Shown one piece after another: positions 27,173 through 41,600 of a DNA stretch of 64,000 nt. Below the pieces are notes generated by a model. That model ran no database searches, was not told the origin of the DNA, and saw only the letters and a program-made list of their open reading frames with translations. The position numbers were made by a program, and so were the translations under genes. Source of the DNA: Atrichornis clamosus. Taxonomy: Eukaryota > Chordata > Aves > Passeriformes > Menuridae. The DNA is taken from NCBI GenBank assembly GCA_013400975.1, contig WBMZ01003289.1, positions 1-64,000 on the forward strand, in the 5' to 3' direction. Position 1 is the first letter of the stretch. Each line of letters starts with the position of its first letter.

Positions 27173-29322
27173 CCAGGTCAAGTAAATGGACTGACCACCT
27201 CTAATTGCTGCAGAAGTGGATGAAAAATAAACTTTAAAAGATCATATTGTTCTATGAAGTTGTATATTCTCTTAGCATTGAGCCTGTTGACTCAGGCACT
27301 GATTGATCTGTGACTGTCAGCACCACACCCATATTAATCACATGCAAATGTATTCAAAACTAATCATGAAAATCCCCACTTCCTGCTTTCTGTGGTATTT
27401 ATAAGGCTCAGGGAAGGGTTCCTTTTCTCCACGCTGTAACCCCAAATCAGGGTGAATGAAACCACATGAGGACTGAGAGATAGCTAGCTCAGCCAGCAGC
27501 CCTGCTCTCTGCACTGGTGCTCATGACATGGTCCCCTGTGAGCTGAGAGCACCCATGAGAACAGGTAAATTTGGCACTCTGAAGGAAAACAGACTGGTTT
27601 GCATTGAAATGTCTATAACAGCAGGAGTTTATTTATCCTCACATTTTCTATCTGTTGCTAAAATACTGTTGTGGTTGCTTAAAAACAAAAGAAAAAAAGG
27701 AAAAAGATAATTTTCTTCTGGAACACTTAGATAAGAGTAGTTTCATGAGCAGAAGATAAATGCACCTCTGAGTTAAAAAACTTTTCTCTGTCTTATTTTG
27801 ATTTGGGATTGGCTTCTTTAGGCTTTGATGGAGAAACTGAGTTATACTTTGGATTTCTCTGGTTGGTTTGTCCAAATGAGGATCATTTCAGCTATCATGG
27901 ATCAGAAGGCAGAAAGAGTTCTTGGCCTGCTACCAGTCATAGCTGCTTTCATCCCTCATTGAATGTCTCTGAAAACTATGCGTTGTTTGCTGAGTTCTTG
28001 CTTTAGACTTGTAACAGAATAAAAAAAATATATATTATTTTAGAGAACAACTTATTTCTACTTAAGTTTAAGCTTCAGAGTTTCTAGGCTTTGTGTTTGA
28101 ATCATGGTTGCTTTTTTTTTAAAGATAATATTGAAATCTGTCATTATCCATACTGGTTATCTACTGTTGTGTTTCTCTTTTAGTTGTGGTAGTTCTCATA
28201 ACCTAAATAGATCTGAAAAGGTAAAATTTGAGTAGTTATAAGGACAGAGGGAAGCAAACAGCAGAGCCTATGCCTCCAAAAATGCTGTCAGAAACACGGA
28301 GGGAAGCTGACCTGATTTACCACTGCCTTGGAACCTGTGTATGCATTCACATTTGCACAACATAGACGTGAAATTCTTCCCGTTTATACTTGGAAGCATT
28401 TTGAGCAGGTGTTTGTGATCTTAACGAGCTCCACAAAATGCTCTGGGAAATCGGCAAACCTCACTGTAGATAAAGTAATAGGAGCGTTATAAAGTACTGC
28501 GAGTTTGGCTCTTCCTAATTTCCTTTCCAGGTTGGAATAGCTGTTGTTTGATATGAGAGAACACATTGCCTGTGCCCCTGCCCCTTCTGATGCATTGTAG
28601 CTACAGTGCAGTGTCTGCCTAGAGGGTTGATTCTAGATTGCTTTTCTTTTTTTGTTGATAAATTCAACTCACTTTCTTTTAAAATTTGCTTTTCTAACTT
28701 CAATGTAGCAGCATTACTTTTTTTATAATTAACTTTATCTGAATTTCGACCAAAAATAGCAAGAAATATCATAATGGTTGGATAATGCTAACCTTAAAAA
28801 AAAAATTCCTGTCTTTATCTACTTGCCATTTTTCACTTGTTGCCTAATTAAAGTATTGGATTCTTTTAACCAAATTATTTTCTCAACCTGTTATTTGAAT
28901 TCTGCTGAGAATGTTAGCTTTCATGTGCATTTAAACCTTTATCTTTAAACATACAGCTAGAGTTTAGCATACAGTATTGGATTCACATAACAGGTAATAA
29001 AATTCTGGGGAAAAACCTTGTTTTCACCGCAAATGAACTAATTAAATAAACTACTTTACTTCCTAGTGTTGCTAAATTCATGTTCATATAGCTCTTTGAT
29101 TTTTTTTTTGTTTGTTTTGAGGGGGTTTTTTTAATACTCTTTGATCCTGTATGCAATATCTCAAAAGTGACAGGTGCCGTAAGAAATTGTAGTAGCAAAG
29201 TGTGGAATTCAAAGCGAGAGTCTTACCAGTTTGCTAATTGCAGTGGGGGAGCACAGAAGTATACCTGTGACTTAAGCTGATCTACTCAGTCACACTCAAA
29301 AAAATAAAAATAAAAGAGAAGC

Positions 29323-29692
29323 ATGCCTGATGCAGGCAGAAGAGAGATGCCAGAGAAGGGATTTTTGCACCACATGGCAGACAAGGAGCAGCCACCCTTA
29401 CCTGGGAGAAGCAGCCACGGTGGAAAACCGTCTCAGCCGGAGAAGAAGCTGCAAGAGGCTGTTTGTGTGCTGCTGGTGGAGCTGTGCGAGAGGTTCACCT
29501 TCTTTGGCATCGTGTGCAACATGATCCTCTTCTGCACGGCCAAGCTGGGCTACCGCAGCCACCAGGCTGCCATGGTCAACATGTGCTTTGTGGGCACCTC
29601 CACCCTGACCCCAGTGCTGGTGGGCTGGCTGGCCGAGTGCCTCGTGGGCAGGAGCAAGCTGGTGTGCATCTGCATGTTCCTGCACTTCCTAG
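29323..29692 (+). CDS. SLC15A5: SLC15A5 coding exon 1 (residues 1-123 plus 1 nt)
   Basis: The exon encodes a hydrophilic N-terminus of about 44 residues, then TM1 with the POT proton-coupling motif ELCER (53-57), TM2 and the start of TM3. An in-frame TAA lies 12 bases before the ATG at 29323, making this the first possible start in the exon. The context is fair (A at -3, C at +4). Met9 (29347) and Met18 (29374) are alternatives. The donor is CTAG|GTAGGT; a second GT four bases on (GTGACA) is weaker and would break the frame. The exon is distinctly GC-rich compared with its flanks, which leaves other frames open by chance. Confidence 0.9.
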
Positions 29693-32600
29693 GTAGGTGA
29701 CACCCCGGTGACTTTGTCACCTGCTCCTAATTCTCTTGCAGAAACGCGCCCTTGAGCATTGTGTTTGCAATCTAACCGTCTTCTTCACCTTCTTGCTCAA
29801 AATGCACTTTTTACCTTTGTAGTTATTCTGAGGCAGTGCTTCAATCAAGACCAAGCAACATTTGTAGGTGTATCCTGTGTGTAGTTGGTGCACAAATTTG
29901 ACTCTTCTGAAGTGGGAGAACAGGGATGCTCAACTCTTAAAATTGGCCCCTTTAACAAGCACCTGAGGTTGTCAGTGTTTGCCACAAATGCAAGGCTTGA
30001 GTTAGAGAATTTAGAAACTCTTTCCCTGATGTTGGTAGTAAGATTGTGTGTAAAGGTACAAGATCTTTGCATCTGGACAAGAGGAAAAGTATTTAAGCGC
30101 ATACCAGGATAAATAAACTTCACCTTAAGTTTTCCAATGCCTGCACTTAGGGCCTGCTTTCTGTTAACCCATTATGAATCTTCCCCGCGTATTATTCTAA
30201 AGATCTTTCACATAAAAGCACTGTTCAAACTAAATACAACTCTTCTGTGGCAATTAGTGCATCTCCCATGCACTGGTGTTCATCTGGTGGTGACTCTGTC
30301 AAATTAAAACAAGTTTGATAGAAATGCTTCTTACTTGAAGCAGTTGTTGAGAGAGTCTGATTTCTACGACAGCCAACCACATTGTTACTCAGACATACAA
30401 AATAGCAAGTAGCAAAAAATAATCAGAGTAATTCCTGACATGTTCTTGAGCTGATTGCAAAATGATTTTTCAAGCAGTCTGGAAAAAATGATTACTGCTG
30501 TGTTCTACTGTTTCTCCCCTGGGTTTCTGGATTAAATGTTCTGCCATTTGTCCTTTCAGTGCATAACTTAAAGTAGAAGACTGGTGACACAGACAGTTTG
30601 ATGCATTTGGATATTGTTTAACCAGAACATTTTTCCTTGGGAGATAAATCATTAAATATTCCTGATGTAATAGAGTTTGATGCACAGTTATAGCCTTAGT
30701 AGTGGCTAATGTTGATGTTGTTGACATATCAATGTGTTCTAAGTTTAGTGTCCATTACAACTTGAAAAATCTGTAGAAGATTAAATCTGAAAGTCTTGCT
30801 TTGCAGACTAGAAGTGGCAAGTACAATTCATGGCACTGCTTCTATAGGAAAATTTTCTGAAAATTGTCTTTTCCATGAAGGTGCAGAAGGAAAAAAAGGA
30901 AATTTTCCACAAAAATGTTGAGAATGTACTAGTTAAATTATGATTCCTACTACAATTCTGGGGTTTTAGAGGATGCAAAAAAAGGCTGCACCCCACTATG
31001 GGGTGTTTTGCAGGTTTTTTTGATTAAGTGGTGGTTCAGTTGATAGAAGAACCTGAATCCTTACAAGCATTTCAGAGGAAGTTTGGTTACTTGGAGGCCC
31101 ACAGTGGTCTTGCCTTACGTTATACAGCAACACCCAAAAAGTTTCTCCCTCTCTGTAGAATTATGCCTCTCCTTCTTTGCACTTTTCTGTTGTGTATCTT
31201 TGCTTTTCCACCTGTTTTTTCAAAAAATATATGTTTTATTTGCCTGATTCTAAATCCTCCCAAATGAAAATTTTCTCTCCGTTCCAGGCACAGCTCTGCT
31301 ACCTGTTGTGTCATTCCCCTTTGAAGACGTTTACATCGACAGGCGACACGTTCTGCATGCCCTGACCAAAAGGGAGCAGAAATTTGTGTTCTACTTTGCC
31401 CTGCTCACAGCCAGCCTGGGAATAGGAGGCATAAGGGCCATAGTGTGTCCTCTGAGTGCATACAGCCTTGAGGACTGCGGAGCAAAGGAACTGCTTTCCT
31501 TTTTCAACTGGTTGGTAATTTAATGTTGGCTAAATATCTGTTGGAAATAGAGCATTGCCTTGAAATTCACTGCTGACCTACACATTCTGTGGATGGTGGG
31601 TTTCGTGGTTTGTTTTTAACTGCAAAACTTTTAGATTTTTGGATGAGTTTCCAAGGGTTTTGGTTAAAATTTTTCCTGACTTTTGCCTTTTGCTATTAAA
31701 GGATAATCTACTTTGGCCTCCTACAGGAATATTCAGGATTAAACTAGTTGCCCAAATGCTCAAAAGACTTTCTAACCTAGTAGCTGTTGGAACAACATAT
31801 TCCATTTGGTTTTTTACCTCTAACACAGCTACAACTTTGGGATATTTGGCTGTTACTCCTTAAGAGTGACAAAATTCAATGATATATTAGAATTTACACC
31901 AGGGCAAATTTTTAGCAGTGACAGGCAGCAGTAGATTGCTGATTTGCTGGAGTCAGGGATTGCTGGGAGTCTTGAACTGCTAAGTTCAGTGGTAGGGATC
32001 TGCTGTGTGGTTTCAGTACTGCTGCTGGGAAGTTTTGGCATCAGATAAACCAGTGTTTATAAGTTATTTGGTTTTAATTTTTTAAGGAAAATTGTTCTTT
32101 AAATGGTGCTTAAAATTCAGGGGTTTTTTTTTTTCATATGAACTATTTCTTTCTCGGGGAGGTTGTTTTTGTTGATTTGTCTGCCTTTATTTACCCCCTC
32201 TGTAGCCCAAAAGAGAGTGCTATCCTCTGTGGTTAAACTATGTAGTGAGGAAGTTGCAGTGGGAATCTCCACATTCCTCCTTCAAGGAAGGGTGCTAAAA
32301 AGCCCTAAACTGCCCCCTTTCCTCTCCCTTCCATGCACAGTTATTCGAATAAAAACTGAGCATATTTGCATATGAACAATGCAAAGCTGAGGAATCAATG
32401 AAGATCTTGGTGAATCAGATTTCTGGTCCTTTGGGGATGGCTTTCCTGGCTATTCTTTTTTCCTCCAATTATGTTAATATCAAAGAGTTTTGAATTAAAT
32501 CCCAACTTCAGTGAATAAAGTAGCTTTGCCAAAGGTGGATGAGACTCTTTAGTTCCTTAGAGCAGATTCTGCCTCCTTGACCTGCCCATAGGAGAGAAGA

Positions 32601-35600
32601 GAAAAAAAAATCCTTCCTTTTCACTCTATTCTGAGTTTTAATCCTTAATTAGCAACATCATTTTGATTAAATAAGACTCTGGGGAATTAAGACTGGAGAG
32701 CAATCAGTTGTTCTGAAAGATAGCTCTGGAGAATTTATTGTACTGTGGTCTTAGCCATTCAGAATTGTGTTTAATCAAAGTGACATTTCTCAGTGTTGAT
32801 TACAAAGGAGATATAATGCGAATAAAAAGTTCCTTGGGGGAATCCAAATGGGTCAGCTCTTGGAACTTTGGAAATATCAAGAAAGGCACATGTGTGATAC
32901 AAAAAAAATTTAATAATTTTTGCAGTGGCACCCAAGGAGGGGTTGTTGGAATGCAAGCTCAAAATTTAAAAAATGGGACATTCATTCTTACCATTCTTAA
33001 TCTTATTAAACCCCTTGGAATATAATCACTTTTTCTTAGTAGACTGTTCTCTCTTGGTGGGTGTTTGTCATGGGACTGAATTTTAAAATGATGTAAAATG
33101 AGATGGCATACTCTTGATGTGTTTGAGTCTGTGTTCTCAACCAAGTTCTGTTTAAACAATCAGAATTATTGAATTAAAGATTGGGTTAGAAGTCCTGGTA
33201 ATTACCTGTTTTCTAATTCAATCCTTCAAGCAAATTGCCTTGCACATCTTAGGCCTGGTTCTAACCTGAACTATGTACTATGGCTCTGACCTTCTAAATA
33301 AATAGAAGGTAGAATGCCACGTGGAGAAGGGACTTGGATTCTGTTGGACCAAATTTCCCATAGGCCTTCTGCATTTCTAAGGTTTTGGTTATGGACTGGT
33401 ACTGTTTTACAGCTGGAGAAATACGTTCTGTCTCTGGGGGCAGAGAGCAAAGGGTACAGTCTAGAGCAGGGGTGAGAGTTTGCAGAGCTGTATCTTGTCT
33501 CATAGAATTGCTGTAAAAAACTGCAGAGAATGTGGGACCAGTGGTTTGTTTCCACCTTCGCTCTTTTTATCCTTCCATACATTGCAGATCAGTTTCTGCC
33601 ATTATCCTGAAAACACTTTACTTAGACTTTTTATAAAGATTTTCTACCCCTTTGGGATCTTTTTCCCCTACTTTGTTTTTGCAGAGGACTCCATAGTGGT
33701 TCTGAGAAAACTGAACTCCTCTTACAAAGATGTATAAACATAAACAATACTTTTCAGTAAGAGTCACCTGAATGTTACTTCTTTAAAGATATCACAACAA
33801 ATACATTTCTGTAAAATGTTTGAAGGTTATTAGGTTCATGTGGGCTTGTCCCAGTAGCATTCAGGTTTATATCTGGACTGCATTCTTGAAATGAACCTCT
33901 CGAGTCGGCATTTGGCTCTCGTTGTGAGGAGTCCTCAGCGTGCTGAAGCTCCAGGAAGGAGCTGTTCCCTGCCAAGCTGGACATGTTATTCAGTTTGCTG
34001 TATCTGACTAAATCTGCCGAGCTCTGATGGGAACTCTGAGCCACTGTATGTAGGGAAGGTCCAAACCCTGCAGTACTGGAGAGCTGTGCTCTGAGAGGCA
34101 GCCGGGTGTGTTTGCTGTTTGCGTGGGTTCTGATCCGCTGCTGTCAGGTTGATATCAGCACATCCCAGAGTTCTGGTATGTATATTGTGGTTAGTTCACC
34201 TTTCTTGTTTGGGCCATAGGGGTTTCTAAACACACTGGGCTTCCCCCCCCGCCCCCCCTCATTTTTGTGAGAGGATAGGAACATTTCAGTTTTAGAATGC
34301 ATTGCTACAAGGCAGTGATAAACAAAAGTGCTCTCCTGGACTCAAGGGCTTTCTTTGAATGCTCCTACTCCCAGTCAGTCATAGAGTCATGAAGAATGTC
34401 AGGACTTTAGGTAGCTCAGGCACGCTTTAGGAAGTTTGGAAAACAGCAACTGAAGCTTCTAACTTAAGAACTGTCAGTTAAGGATTGATTCAAAACTTCT
34501 ACACAAGTTCTGGCTGAATTAGGAATGTAGCTGTATTTTTTTTTAAAAGCTTTAGTTGAACAGGAGTCAACATGTGTATGTACAAAATCCCTCCAACTAT
34601 ACCATCATCATCATCAAGTCACATAATTCCAAAGTTCCTTCTCTTTTGTCATTGAGGAGATAATTCTAGATTTGTTAGGAGACATAAATACTCAAGTTCA
34701 AATAGCACACCTGAGGCAGAAGGGGCACTAAACAAGAAAAGAAGCTCTGCTTCTTCAAGCAATATGTATTAAGCTGTACAATTAAGTGTTGATGTGTATT
34801 TCACCTTTAAATGAAACCATTTGACAAAGGCTCCAGCAAAAGCAAAGGAATCTCTTCCTGCAGCTGCTTACAAACTGTGATCTTTGACACATTGGGGCAC
34901 TGCTACTCAATTATTGTGCTATTTTCAGGGGTTCCAAACTGTAGTATGCCTATCACAAGTGATATGCCACCTGCTTCCAAGAGTGTGTGATTTTTCCTTG
35001 GAATATCTTCTCTGATTAGGAGGGGCTCAGTACTTATTTGGGAAGCACCTCTACTACCAAAGACAGTCTCAGAGAAAATTGTCTTGGGGAACCTGCTAAT
35101 CAAGATATTCCAGAAGCCAACAAAAATTCAAGCTGAGCCTTGCAACTAATGTCTGATAAATCAAATTTTAATATTTCTTAATCAAAGGGTGGTGGCATTA
35201 AGGCATTTCTCTCAAGCTTGAAGCATAAGATTTGATGATATTTCATACACAAAACTTATGGTACTAGATATTAAATGTGCAAATGGCAAATGTTGATGTA
35301 TTTATGTCAGCCACAAGAATATTTCCAGTACCGAACTGATAATTTGTTCAGCTCTGCTGCCTTAGTATGCTTATTTTAATCATATACCTCTTGGAGCTGA
35401 GGCATTCAAGTGAAATTGTGTTTTAATTGCTGTGTCAGTGTGTGCATGGTACTGATGCTGTCCATGATTGCTGTACTTAACCATGCCCTTAATTTAATGT
35501 TTTCGTCTTCTGTAAAGGCTTTATATTATTCAGCCTCTCCAGTCCTCTTCCTCTTGTCTCTGTGCACCAGGTTTCACTGGCTGGTTAACCTCAACTCAGC

Positions 35601-38600
35601 AGTTGTCTTTGTCAGCATCTCCTACATCCAGCAGTCGGTGGCCAGGAACCTCGGCTTCCTCATCCCCTTTGTGTCTGGGCTGATGGCTCTGATCACAATT
35701 CACATGCTGAGGGGTGAAATGATTTACAAACCCAAAACAGGTAAGAGGCAATGCTCTCTTAGGAAATCTCTTTAGAGATTATTGTCATGGAAGAGATAAA
35801 TTTGCATTTCTAAACTAGTTCTTCCATAACACTGCCCTGTTTGGTTGGAGTGCCTTGGGTTTTAGCCCTCCAAGGTCTGCATGTGAGGAACAATATCCAT
35901 CCTCTGTAAAGATAAATCTCGCTAAAGAGGTTCTGGGTGGGCTGTAAAAGTGGGAAGCAGTCTCTGGTGAACCTGTGTGTGTTTTCTGTCATGTCAGAGC
36001 ACGTGTCACAGCCTTTGCCTGTGCAGGAAGAGCTGTAATGTGCCTGCTGTTGGTGGAATTGATTTTGTCACGTTTAGTCCAACCTTTTGCCTGCCCAACA
36101 CCTTACATTCCAAAGGAAAGGAGATGGCCATGACCATCTCTGAGACTAGGTCAGGTGAATCAGGACCCAGCCACGCTGCTGCTTTGTTGAGCTCTTTACT
36201 GGTTTTGTCATGGGGCACTCAGTGCGTCTTCTGGTTTCAAACCTGGCTGGGTTCAAACCCTTGTAGAGCAGTAACACCACGTTACTGCTTCTTAGTCCTT
36301 TTTTGTGAATGCCCAATCTCTAGTGTAGGGCAAAGCAAAATAGAATTTCTCTGACCTATCACATTTCTTTACAAGCTCTGTCAATGAATCGAGCTGATAC
36401 CAAATTTTCTGTTATATTTACTTCTGAAACTAACTCTGCTTTGAGAAGAGCCCCAAGCCCCACTTTTTTTCTTGTTAGCTTCTTACTCAAATCACTCTGG
36501 AATTCTGCAGATTTTTTTCTTTTAGTCTTCAGATTTGGCCTTAAAACAGATCTGAAACTTAAACATCACTTAGAATGAGTGGTGAGAAGAGTTGCTTAGT
36601 ACAGTCATAAAGAACAACAAAAGCTCTACCAGTTCTGTGTGTTTGCAGGTTTTGATAGGCTATTGCAGATTTTATTCCAGAGTGACAACAGTCTGCGGGT
36701 TAATACTACACAGCCAGGGAGTTTTAAATATTAATTTACCTAATAAAATACCCTTACTTAGTACTCTAAAGCAAGTGCTTCCAGCAGGTGTCAATGGATA
36801 TTTCTAGAAAATATGTTCCATATCAGGGATAGTAAGGAGACAATTTCAGTCTGTATTCTTAGTTTACCTTAATTTTGGAAAGTATTTATTTGTAGATACT
36901 TACTGTAGTGCTTCAGCACTCAGAAAAGCAGAGAAATGCCATAACCCCTATTTGCAAGGACGGCAATTTGCCAAAGGTAAATGAACCTGCATTCCCAAGC
37001 CTGAATCTACAGTTTTGTACTCATTTTACTTCTATTTCCTCCGAGTCTGAGAATCAAGTCAGCAATTCCTGAACCCAATAACCAGCAAATAAGTTTTAAT
37101 ATGCCAACTGCAAGACTAAAAACTTCCCTTCTGTCCTGCATGCTCCCTTGAAGATCTGAGATATTTCTGGCTTTGAAATGGATCCATGAAAATTCTCTTA
37201 GTTCATCAACCATTTTTTTTAAACTCCTTTTCCTTCTCTCTTCACTACTGCCCTTCCCTCTCAGCTGGACTTCAGCAAATATGCAATATTACAGTGCTGT
37301 CTTGAATCATAAACTAACAACATTCAATACATGGAAAGAAAAAGAAAAGGAAATTAATACTTTAGCTGTTCAACCGCAGCAACAAATTGTGGTGTGTTAA
37401 ATAAGTGGTAGCTAAAGGCACTCTTCTCTGTGGATGTTGGACAGGATTGCTTTTGCAACAATTAGGTTGTGAATCAACTGGGTCAAAAAAAGAATGTTTT
37501 GAAACAAATCCAGACTGTTATTACCTTCCCCCTCCTGTAAAGTACATCAAGGTGAATACACCAGGTTATAGTTTTCCTCCCAAAGTGTTTTGGGCTTGTT
37601 TATTTTGGCAGCAGGTGAAAACACACCAATGTCTAATGTCTCTGTTTGCAGACAGCTCCCTGCTGACGACTTTTGGGGTGATTGGGAGCGCCCTGAGGGC
37701 GTGCTGTGTGCGGTATCGCTACTTTGGTGGGAGCATGGCCACCTGGCTGGATCATGCCAAGGAAAACCACGGTGGGCAGTACAGTGAGACCCAGGTGGAA
37801 AGCACAAAGTCACTGGCCAGACTCTTCCCGCTGTTCACTTTCCAAATTCTGTACAGGACGTGCGTAATGCAGGTGGGTACACAGATTTAAGCAAAAATAT
37901 TGAAATACAGGTTTACTGCTATGTCTCTAGGAGTGTTTTTTTCTAACTTTGCTTTGCCAGCTGAGCAACCTTGCAGGGCAGTTCTAATTGCCTAAGACTG
38001 TGCCTTGCTATAGCCCCTAGCCTCCTCAAATAATGAAAATTGACTGGGTCAAGACTCATTAAGGGGCTGTGTGAGTGCTTGCCTCTCCTTTCCCTGAACC
38101 TTTTCACTGGTTGAAACCTCCTGTGTGAGAGTCCTGTGCTCCACACGCTGCCATGCCACAGTAATCAACATAGGCTCAGTGTTCTCCTTGAAAAATGTTC
38201 TTTTCTGATTTCTTACTCTTGGGGAGAGGTAGAAAATCTTTATTTGCTGTTTTGGTTGCATGGTTTCTCCCTGTGTTTTGACAGGATTGTGTGGCTGTTG
38301 TGCCTACAGTGGAAGTGGGTGGCTTTCCATTTGTGGAAAGAAGCAGGCCTTTCACATCCCCTCTGTCAGGCTGGGTGGTTCTTTTCCCTTCAGTGTGTGG
38401 ATGTGATATTTATGTAAACGTGTCAAGAAGCTGCTTAAGCCGATGTGATTACTTCAGATCCGTTTCTGTCTGGATGATCCTGAATAAGCAGGAGGCTGAG
38501 GTAGCTTACCCTTTGGCAACTGGAATAAACTCATTTTTACTCACAGGTGTTAAATATGTGGCATATACTGCTTCATTTACGCTTCCTCTTGCCATCATCC

Positions 38601-41600
38601 TAAATTCCCATCCGTCTCATTCTTTCTCCCCTTCCCAACTCCTCCCCTCCCCTCAAAACCAAAAAAACCCCAAACCAACAAAAAACTCCCCACAAACCAA
38701 AAAACATTCAAAACCAACTAACGCACATACATTACCAAGGTTATGCATTAATAACCAGATGAAAATTAAACAGGAGCATTTATCAAGTTTATAATAATCA
38801 GGTATTTATCTAGAAGATAAAGAAGTATTTCCACTGCTGAAAGAAATTACTTACTGCTTTGGCAGAATTGCCTATAAGTTTAAGGCTCTTTCTCAGACTA
38901 TGTGATAGAACAGTATGTTTTTTATAAAAATTAATGGTATTTTCTCCATATTATTAAGCTAACAGCTTTCAGTGCCTGTGATTTGTGTTGATGATATTTT
39001 AATTCCTATTAAGAAGTCAATTCTTATTTGCAATAGGCATTGGTAATGAGGAACCAACAAAATTTGGCTCAGTTCTAAACTTACATAGTTCTGTTGCTAT
39101 TTACTCTTCCTCTTACAATTTATACCTTCTTTTGGAGCTGGAATGTAGGTGAAAAATATTTTTATGAAGAGCTAGCATTTGAGTAGTTCTTAATCACTGA
39201 ACAGTCTCCTGGTGAATAGGGTTGTCTAAAACCTTTAATGAGAAACCCTGCATGAGCTCAATTAATAACTATATATTAATTTTCAGTCAGCTACAAAGCA
39301 CCAGTATTCTACCTGAATTTGAAATTACTGTTGAAGAGCTGCGCAGGAATCCAGAACTCACTAAAACCACAAACAGAGTAAAGAAACCAGTCCTGTGTTG
39401 AGTTCTGTCATGACTGTACTCTGTGGATTGCTCAAGTTGGAGTTTCCTGGTTTGTAAAATGGAGTGGATTATGGCTTCCTGCTGCACATGAAATTAGTTA
39501 ATCAAGCTTCCTCAAAAGAACCCCAAAAAACCCCCACAGAAAAAAGGACCTGAAAAATACGTAAATCTGTTGATAGAACTTTTGGGATTTTGATTTTATT
39601 CTTAATAACTTCAACAGCTCTTCTGTATAGCCTCACACAAACAGGAGGAATTATTTGCTTTTGTAGTGAGAGTGTTTTACAGATCTAATTAATTGTGTGC
39701 CATGTTGGCTGCCGTTGATGGGTTCCTCATCTGCTTCTTTTGGTCTTTGGTTTTCAGCTCCCACAAGTCAAAGGAAGTCCTCTATGCAGCTGCTCTGGCT
39801 GGGGGTTGCATGAAGCTGGCTCTAATGCTGTACCCAGATCTTCAGTCCTTGTAGTTTTTAAAGTGATGGCAGAAGTGTCTTAAGAAAAACTCCCACCTTG
39901 AGCACACAATCAGAAGTTCAAACTCACTCTGTGCCTTGCAATTCTCAAATGAAATCCCTCTGCATCTTCCTACTCTAAGATTCTGTTCTGCAAACGCTGT
40001 CTAGGCAAAGTGACTCAAGTATTGGGAAGAACCATTTAGTTTATTGGCTGATAGCTCTAATTAGAGGTGCTCAAATAAACTTAGACAGTTGCTTAATATG
40101 CTAAATGTAGCAGAAAATGTTATAAAAGGAAAAATGTTATGTTCTGGCAGAGAACCATATTGTCACTATCTGATAGGCTTTCTTCATGAATGGTCATTCC
40201 TTTTGACCAGGAGGTGTTTGTTTTTTAATGTGAATTTTTTTCAGAAGGAAAAAACTGGTAGAGCTTTCCAAATATAGTAAAAACCTTATTCATGAAAGAT
40301 GCCTGGTATACTTATGGAATGGTGTTTTATCCTTCAATGCAGATTCCTTCAGGGTATTACCTCCAAACCATGAATTCCAACTTGCACTTCAGTGGGTTTG
40401 TCTTGCCAGTGGCAGCAATGAATGTGATAAGCATAGTGCCACTGCTGATTCTTGTTCCTATTTTGGAATGTTTTAACTCGTGGCTCTTCAGCTCTAAGGA
40501 CACTGGATATTCTCCAACAATTTACATTGGTACGTAGAAACTACATGTGTTTTTACAGATTTAATATGATTTCCTCTTTTTGAAAGAGAAACTTGAGTAT
40601 GATGGGTGATCCTATACAATTATTTCTGACTGTAACCATTAAGATGGACTTGTTTTGGGATGATGCTCAGAGGTAAATATGTTTCAAAGGAATTATTGAA
40701 AAGATAGTCCTGAAAGCACTTACTAGATATCAAGAAAAAAACATACAGCTTTTGTGTAGGACCAAGACTTCTCTGACCAATAAAAAATTGAGGCACACTC
40801 GCAAATAACTGAGAATCGTCCTAAGGAATCGGTGTTGGAGAGAAGCAGTATTAACTATTTATGCCTGAGAATTATTTTAGCTTGGTTATTTTCTGTATGT
40901 TTGTTTATCCATTAGATTTCAGAAAGTTAATTTACAATGAAAGACTTTTTTAGAAATGAAGTCCTTCAGTTAGTTTTTCTCCAATGCTGGGGAAATGTGT
41001 ATTGCTCAAAATGATGAGTTTGAACTCAAATAACTCTATTGTGAACAAAGTCTTTGTTTTTCTGTGATTTTTATGCTAAAACTGCATCATTGTTAGGACT
41101 GCAGCTCATTAGAGGGAAATTGTATTGCCATTAGTACAGTTTTTTCCTGACTCTGCCATTGCATCATAAGCGACATTAAAGTTTCTAGTCAAATTCTGTA
41201 TCTGCAAGAGGTGTTTTTAGAACTGATGAGCAAAAGAAAACCTGCAGAACACTGTGCCAATCAAATGGATATGTATCACTGGGCTGCTGTCCCCCCTGAA
41301 CATTTCACCGGTGGGAGGTTGTTTGGAGAGGCACAGCTTTCCTCCCCAGCACTAGAACAATTAGAGAAAATTGTTCAAATGTTTAGTATTTTCATTGTTA
41401 AAGTCCTTAACTGAAACATATCTTATTGTACACCCACCCACAGCAAAAAGGGGTCTCCAAAAGTGAAGTGTTGCCTCTTTCTTACAGAAGTGGTGAAAGG
41501 CTGTTTTCTGTGTTGTGGATTGGCACTGATTTCAGAGAAATTCATAGTCTAGAAGCAATGATGGCTTTAATAGGAGCTGGGCTGCCTCCTCTTGACACTG

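Larger units (their letters stand above)
14020..29322. other. Long non-coding region upstream of SLC15A5
   Basis: No convincing exon was found in about 15 kb apart from small repeats. The longest frame in the whole window (193 codons, - strand, 23170-23751) lies here but has no recognisable domain; see findings. No CpG island precedes SLC15A5, so its promoter and any non-coding first exon could not be placed. Confidence 0.5.

Noticed and set aside
29398..29696. Two further frames over SLC15A5 exon 1 (antisense and +1 shifted)
   Set aside because: They are shadows of a GC-rich coding exon; the sense frame carries the transporter motifs.
34243..34258. C-rich run as a possible G-quadruplex on the - strand
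   Set aside because: It has only two uninterrupted runs, so a stable four-tract structure is not clearly supported.
38291..38794. 167-codon + strand frame in SLC15A5 intron 4
   Set aside because: It ends in sequence produced by a C/A low-complexity tract, and its start lies in intron sequence excluded by the phase-consistent exon 4-exon 5 join.
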